Assembly: GCA_945872015.1 (NCBI GenBank)
Contig: CAMBYJ010000055.1
Coordinates: forward strand, 1 to 9,104
Length of the DNA stretch: 9,104 nucleotides
From: Chitinophaga pinensis
GTDB lineage: Bacteria; Bacteroidota; Bacteroidia; AKYH767-A; OLB10
Reading direction: 5' to 3'
The translations under genes were made by a program, and so were the position numbers. This document shows, one piece after another, positions 5,817 to 9,104 of this stretch (the first letter of the stretch is position 1; every line of letters begins with the position of its first letter). The notes under the pieces are model-generated. The model was not told where the DNA came from and searched no databases. It saw only the letters and a program-made list of their open reading frames with translations.

Positions 5817-6570
5817 CTAAAACAACTTTTAATTTTTTATCCTGCTGGTTAATGCTTCTCATTTCTCTGATGTAACTATCACGAACTTTAAGTTCAATAT
5901 CTGTTTTTGATTGTACGTCTCTTAAAAACATCATTCCGTCGCCACCATTAGAAAGATAATCATTTGTTGCTACGCGGTATGTTTTTGTTGAATCGTAAGG
6001 TACTCCATTAATCGTTACATCCTGGTACCCTGTCTTACTAATTTTGAGTCTTATTCCTGCTAACGGAATTCCCTTTCTTTGTACCACATATTGAAACAAT
6101 GTTTTCAATTGATCATGATTCATGTCCAATATCAAAATGGTGTTTTCAAATGGCATCAATTCAAATACTCTTCCTAGTGTTACTTCGCCTGTTGGTAACG
6201 ACATTCTCAGTCCGCCACTATTTCCAAACGCAAAATCAGCATGTTTGATGTTGAGGGAGTCGCATTTTAAATTGGTTTGATGTAGTAAAGCATCCGTAGT
6301 AAAATTTCCAAGTAATCCCTCAGGAGATCCCTTTCCAATATTTTGTTCTGAATAGACTAAAATCTCTGACATTATTTTGTCTAAAGAATCATGGTATGGT
6401 CTGATGTAATTATAAATTGAAGAATCAACATATGCAATAGTAGAATCATTTACAGGGTATTGCCTTGTTTTTATATCACTAATACTGTAATGCGACGCGC
6501 AGGAACCTAGGACAAGTAAAAATATTCCTGTAATTCCGATTGAAAATCGTTTTTTTAATAAAGTTTTCAT
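5791..6570 (-). CDS. 5'-nucleotidase C-terminal domain lipoprotein
   Basis: 259-residue lipoprotein: basic N-terminus, hydrophobic core at about 10-21, and a lipobox LGS-Cys24. It matches the substrate-binding C-terminal domain of 5'-nucleotidases: GNFTTDAL at 88-95, FGNSGGLR at 115-122 (substrate-contacting Asn and Arg region in UshA), LMPFENT at 138-144, and NDYLSNGGDGM at 203-213. It has no metallophosphatase motifs and cannot be catalytic alone. The residues after Cys24 (ASHYS) lack the acidic run of a Bacteroidota surface-export signal, so a periplasm-facing anchor is more likely. It is the first gene of a two-gene operon; the next gene supplies the missing catalytic domain, the reverse of domain order in the fused enzyme. 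Its start context CAACACA before ATGAAA is the same as that of dnaA. The leader contains GGAG, but 21 bases from the start, too far for a Shine-Dalgarno site. Confidence 0.9.
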   Translation of the reverse strand: MKTLLKKRFSIGITGIFLLVLGSCASHYSISDIKTRQYPVNDSTIAYVDSSIYNYIRPYHDSLDKIMSEILVYSEQNIGKGSPEGLLGNFTTDALLHQTNLKCDSLNIKHADFAFGNSGGLRMSLPTGEVTLGRVFELMPFENTILILDMNHDQLKTLFQYVVQRKGIPLAGIRLKISKTGYQDVTINGVPYDSTKTYRVATNDYLSNGGDGMMFLRDVQSKTDIELKVRDSYIREMRSINQQDKKLKVVLDGRVSEIQ

Positions 6571-6661
6571 TGTGTTGCAATGTTAACGATTCTCCTCTTA
6601 ATTTAAAATAATTTTGAATACAAATTCTTAATTATTTTATTCGCATCTTCGCAGTAAATTT
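6571..6661. promoter_or_regulatory. Divergent intergenic region, nucleotidase operon / thioesterase
   Basis: This 91-bp spacer must hold promoters for both directions. Towards the lipoprotein (minus) there is TAACATTG at 6585-6578, one mismatch from TAnnTTTG, which would leave almost no leader. Towards the thioesterase (plus) CATCTTCG at 6644-6651, followed by CAG and 8 bases to the start, resembles a degenerate -7 element, but no TTG sits at the right distance. Neither is convincing; only the need for promoters here is firm. Confidence 0.3.
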
Positions 6662-7072
6662 ATGTACAAACATACTACACAAATACGCGTTCGCTATTCT
6701 GAAACTGACCGAATGAACTATGTCTATTATGGTAACTACGCGCAATACTTTGAAGTTGCAAGGGTAGAGGCACTTCGCAATTTGGGTATATCCTATAAAG
6801 AGTTAGAAGAAGTTGAAGGTGTTATGTTGCCTGTACTTGATTATCAGATTAAATTCTTCAAGCCAGGATTTTACGATGAGCTTTTGACAATCAATACATC
6901 CATTGTGAAAATGCCAGAAGCAAGAATTTGTTTTGAATATGATGTGTTAAACGAGAAAAATGAACTCATTAATAAAGCTTCTACAACTTTGGTATTTGTC
7001 AACAAGACTACCGGAAAACCAATTCCTGCTCCAGCTAATTTCTTAAAGTTATTACAATCGTATTTCGATTAA
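6662..7072 (+). CDS. Acyl-CoA thioesterase, YbgC/4-hydroxybenzoyl-CoA thioesterase family
   Basis: 136-residue single hot-dog domain, the normal length for YbgC-type thioesterases that hydrolyse acyl-CoA in the cytosol. The N-terminal signature is clear: RVRYSETDRMNYVYYGNYAQYFEVAR at residues 9-34 in outline, with the catalytic Asp16 in ETD, the active-site loop VYYGNY and YFEVAR at the start of the central helix. The usual His of the VYH motif is Tyr23 here, a change also common in Bacteroidota members as I recall. The C-terminal strands follow (KASTTLVFVNKTTGKPIP). It is transcribed divergently from the nucleotidase pair and converges on aat with 2 bases between stop codons. Its substrate cannot be read from the sequence, and no Tol-Pal genes are adjacent, unlike ybgC of E. 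coli. Confidence 0.9.
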   Translation: MYKHTTQIRVRYSETDRMNYVYYGNYAQYFEVARVEALRNLGISYKELEEVEGVMLPVLDYQIKFFKPGFYDELLTINTSIVKMPEARICFEYDVLNEKNELINKASTTLVFVNKTTGKPIPAPANFLKLLQSYFD

Positions 7073-7091
7073 TACTACTCTGGAATTAATC
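7067..7091. terminator. Weak inverted repeat across the convergent stop codons
   Basis: GATTAAT (7067-7073) and ATTAATC (7085-7091) form a 7-bp AT-rich stem with an 11-base loop that includes both stop codons. On the plus strand it is followed by TTTT at 7092-7095. It could act as a poor terminator for the thioesterase, but the stem is weak and nearly all A-T. Reported because no other terminator is possible in the 2-base gap. Confidence 0.25.
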
Positions 7092-7734
7092 TTTTAAGTT
7101 CCGACATAAAGTAGTCTCTTGTAATAAACGAAGCGCCCAAACTTCCAAGATATTCTGTTTCCATTTGGCAATCGATAAGCTCAATCCCTTCGCTTTGCAA
7201 TTGCTGAACATATTGCGTAAAAGCAAACTTACTTGCATTCGATTGTTTGCTAAACATGCTCTCTCCAAAAAATACATTTCCCATTTTGATTCCATAAAGA
7301 CCTCCAACTAATTCACCATCTTGCCACGACTCAGCGCAATGTGCTATTCCCATTTCATGGAGTTGGGTGTATGATGCCACTATATCATTCGTAATCCAGG
7401 TTCCCAATTGTCCATCACGCTGAATGGTTTTGCAATTCGCAATTACCTCTCGAAAATTGGTATTCACTCTAAATTCAAATTTTTTCTGATTGATAATTGG
7501 TCGCATGCTTTTGCTTATTTTCAACTCAGATGGCCTTAAAACAAAGCGAGGATCTAAACTATACCAATGAGGTATTTTGCCACTGAACCAAGGAAAGATT
7601 CCGCTCTTGTATGCTAGGATTAATCGCTCAGGACTTAAGTCACCGCCAATAGCAACTAATCCTTCTGAATTGGCTTGCGATACCGGAGGAAACCATAAAT
7701 CTTGGGTGAGGCGAGGGACAGGTCGGAAGTGCAT
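7075..7734 (-). CDS. aat: Leucyl/phenylalanyl-tRNA-protein transferase
   Basis: Transfers Leu or Phe from aminoacyl-tRNA to proteins with N-terminal Arg or Lys, making substrates for ClpS/ClpAP in the bacterial N-end rule; cytosolic. At 219 residues it has the usual length. Motifs run in order: GLVAIGGDLSPERL at 25-38, SGIFPWF at 44-50, HWYSLDPR at 56-63, the Trp137 region (AESWQDGELVGGLYG, 134-148), FFGESMFS at 155-162 with Glu158, and IDCQMETEYLGSLGA at 187-201 with Asp188 and Gln190. These correspond to E. coli Glu156, Asp186 and Gln188. The start at 7734 gives the normal N-terminus (MHFRPVPRLTQDLWFP). It follows yigZ on the same strand after 75 bases and ends 2 bases from the convergent thioesterase stop. 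No clpS or clpA is in the window. Confidence 0.96.
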   Translation of the reverse strand: MHFRPVPRLTQDLWFPPVSQANSEGLVAIGGDLSPERLILAYKSGIFPWFSGKIPHWYSLDPRFVLRPSELKISKSMRPIINQKKFEFRVNTNFREVIANCKTIQRDGQLGTWITNDIVASYTQLHEMGIAHCAESWQDGELVGGLYGIKMGNVFFGESMFSKQSNASKFAFTQYVQQLQSEGIELIDCQMETEYLGSLGASFITRDYFMSELKRLIPE

Positions 7735-7809
7735 AGGTCGTTTTTTTAATGTAACGAATAACGACTTGTTTTTAGTGTGATGTAATTAACAAGTTGATTA
7801 TTGATTTTT

Positions 7810-8427
7810 TCAAATCATTTTCCAGCTTGCTTTGGCCGCTAATGTCGGATGATTATTTAGTTTATGTAAGAGCTGATTGGATTTGCTTTTTCGCAATTCA
7901 AACTGAATAACACAGGGAGTTTCATAGGTTTGTTCTGTAATGATAGCGCCTTCTGATTTAATGATAGAGTGCACATCGTTGATGCTTTCAAAATCAAACG
8001 TAATTTCAAATTTATCGTTGATTGTATGCGCAATAATTTTTGCTTTGCTTAATGCCTCTGCAGCTGCTGTTCGGTAAGCATTTATTAGTCCTGGCACACC
8101 CAACAAACTTCCTCCAAAATATCTGACAACAACAACAAGTACATTCGTTAGTTGCTGTGATTGTATTGCGGCTAAAATTGGTTTGCCTGCACTTCCCGAA
8201 GGTTCTCTATCGTCTGATGCACGATAAACAGTAGGGTCAGGAGTTAGTCGAAATGCATAGCAATGATGATTGGCTTGCGGATATTCTTTCTTTAGTTGGT
8301 GAATAATTTCTTTTACTTCTGCTTCCGATTTTATTGGATAAGCGAATGCTAAAAACTTGCTTCCTCGATCGCGAAAGTCGCCAGTAGAAATTTCTTTAAT
8401 TGAATGATAAGTATCCTCGAATAACAT
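7810..8427 (-). CDS. yigZ: YigZ/IMPACT (UPF0029) family protein
   Basis: Cytosolic protein of the YigZ family, related to the eukaryotic translation regulator IMPACT; its exact bacterial role is not settled. I place the start at the ATG at 8427 (205 aa), one base after the stop of the EamA gene (TAA-A-ATG); the ATG at 8457 would add ten hydrophobic residues overlapping that gene, not seen in homologues. The N-terminal UPF0029 domain is clear: GSKFLAFAYP at 22-31, HHCYAFRL at 54-61, DDREPSGSAGKP at 72-83, then LVVVVRYFGGSLLGVPGL at 97-114 and the NAYRTAA helix at 116-122. The C-terminal part (about 135-205) fits the small DUF1949 ferredoxin-like domain. The tight spacing with the EamA gene suggests coupled translation. 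The link between the two functions is unknown. Confidence 0.93.
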   Translation of the reverse strand: MLFEDTYHSIKEISTGDFRDRGSKFLAFAYPIKSEAEVKEIIHQLKKEYPQANHHCYAFRLTPDPTVYRASDDREPSGSAGKPILAAIQSQQLTNVLVVVVRYFGGSLLGVPGLINAYRTAAAEALSKAKIIAHTINDKFEITFDFESINDVHSIIKSEGAIITEQTYETPCVIQFELRKSKSNQLLHKLNNHPTLAAKASWKMI

Positions 8428-8428
8428 T

Positions 8429-9104
8429 TTACAACGTAAGAATAATAATAGCTCCAATTGCTAGAAGTAGTCCGATGATATTTTTTTTGTGAGGCCTTTC
8501 TTTGAAAATTATCAAGCCTAAAACTGCTGAAAATAAAACTACCAAAACATTACTGATTGAGAAAATTAACATACTCTCTGCTTTGTCATCAGAAAGTGCT
8601 TTGACTAAAAAAAACAAGGAGTAAAAGTTTGCAATTCCTAAAATAAATCCAGCTATAATGCTATTCAGTTTAACTTTTATTCTTTTTTTAGCATACATGA
8701 TAGTTGTTAGCGTTATCCCAAAAATACCAGCGGATCCAAACAAGAAAGAAAAATATAAATATTGATTTTCTTCTGTCATGTAATAATGCTGACCTGCTTT
8801 TATAGAAGCATCTACGAGTCCACTTCCAATAAATAAAAGTAAGGGGAATATCCAGTTTTTCTTTTTCGGTTCTTCTGAGCCATTTTCTGATGGAGAGCTA
8901 CTGAGATAAACAGCAAATAGCGCAATCAATATTCCAAAAATTCTCATGGGGGTTAATTGATCACCATATAAAAAGTAGCCGAAAATTATTGGAATAACCA
9001 TCGACATTTTACCAGCAATAGAGGTGATTGCGATACCTGATTTTTGTGCTGTCAATGCGGCTGTATAAAAAACGCAAATAAATAATAATCCTATTCCTAA
9101 TGCA
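8429..9104 (-). CDS. EamA/DMT-superfamily transporter (5' partial)
   Basis: Multi-spanning inner-membrane transporter of the drug/metabolite type. The frame is open to the right edge: upstream of the TTG at 9055 it continues through 16 more codons (ending GLLFICVFYTAA) with no stop, so the gene starts outside the window and the visible 225 or so residues lack the first two or so helices. Readable elements are the first-repeat C-terminal part (SIAGKMSMVIPIIFGYFLYGD), a helix ending VYLSS, a charged linker (EEPKKKN) and the complete second EamA repeat. That repeat ends in the typical pattern: SISNVLVVLFSAVLG, then FKERPHKKNIIGLLLAIGAIIIL. Each half closes with an acidic/basic motif before the last helix (YGDQLT, FKERPH). 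About eight transmembrane helices are visible. The substrate cannot be predicted. It is transcribed with yigZ, whose start follows its stop by one base. Confidence 0.9.
   Translation of the reverse strand, partial: ALGIGLLFICVFYTAALTAQKSGIAITSIAGKMSMVIPIIFGYFLYGDQLTPMRIFGILIALFAVYLSSSPSENGSEEPKKKNWIFPLLLFIGSGLVDASIKAGQHYYMTEENQYLYFSFLFGSAGIFGITLTTIMYAKKRIKVKLNSIIAGFILGIANFYSLFFLVKALSDDKAESMLIFSISNVLVVLFSAVLGLIIFKERPHKKNIIGLLLAIGAIIILTL

Noticed and set aside
7764..7794. Inverted repeat ACTTGTT / AACAAGT between yigZ and aat as a terminator
   Set aside because: Seven base pairs with a 17-base loop and no following U-tract on the minus strand; too weak and probably chance.
8428..8457. yigZ start at the ATG at 8457
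   Set aside because: It would overlap the EamA gene by about 29 bases and add a hydrophobic decapeptide with no counterpart in the family; the ATG at 8427 directly follows the EamA stop.

Overview
The window looks like chromosomal DNA of a low-GC member of the Bacteroidota. The evidence is a DnaA and a low-molecular-weight phosphatase side by side with no dnaN nearby, Bacteroidota-type -7 elements (TAnnTTTG-like) before several genes, start codons that mostly lack Shine-Dalgarno sequences, and a small secreted protein whose C-terminal half resembles GldM. I see no insertion sequence, phage gene, CRISPR array, tRNA or rRNA. It reads as an ordinary core-genome segment, and I found no convincing undescribed defence or mobile system.

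Layout. Positions 1-577 (+) hold the 3' end of a DppC/OppC-type peptide ABC transporter permease. Positions 610-1041 (+) hold a QueD-type 6-pyruvoyl/6-carboxy-tetrahydropterin synthase with its own possible promoter. It converges on a minus-strand operon (2655 to 1052): a membrane-anchored TPR protein, riboflavin synthesis gene ribH, and the GldM-like secreted protein, with gaps of 8 and 6 bases. Further along the minus strand are a low-molecular-weight protein tyrosine phosphatase (3241-2720) and dnaA (4740 or 4764 to 3307), separated by a strong intrinsic terminator. The dnaA leader is very AT-rich. Next on the minus strand is a 5'-nucleotidase split into two overlapping genes: a lipoprotein with the C-terminal substrate-binding domain (6570-5791), then a Tat-exported metallophosphatase domain (5816-4881). 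A divergent 91-bp spacer separates this pair from a YbgC-type thioesterase (6662-7072, +), which converges to within 2 bp on aat, the leucyl/phenylalanyl-tRNA-protein transferase (7734-7075, -). The window closes with a minus-strand pair: an EamA/DMT transporter that runs off the right edge, and a YigZ/IMPACT-family protein starting one base after its stop.

Functionally this is a set of housekeeping genes: replication initiation, riboflavin and deazapurine cofactor or tRNA-modification chemistry, N-end-rule tagging, periplasmic nucleotide salvage and acyl-CoA hydrolysis. There is no intergenic stretch over 300 bases; the largest, upstream of dnaA, is about 140. The observations most worth a second look are the reversed-order split nucleotidase, the dnaA leader (a Shine-Dalgarno-like GGAG, phased A/T tracts, and a 13-base start context shared with the nucleotidase lipoprotein), an 11-bp perfect inverted repeat inside the 5' end of ribH, and the isolated GldM-like domain in the ribH operon.
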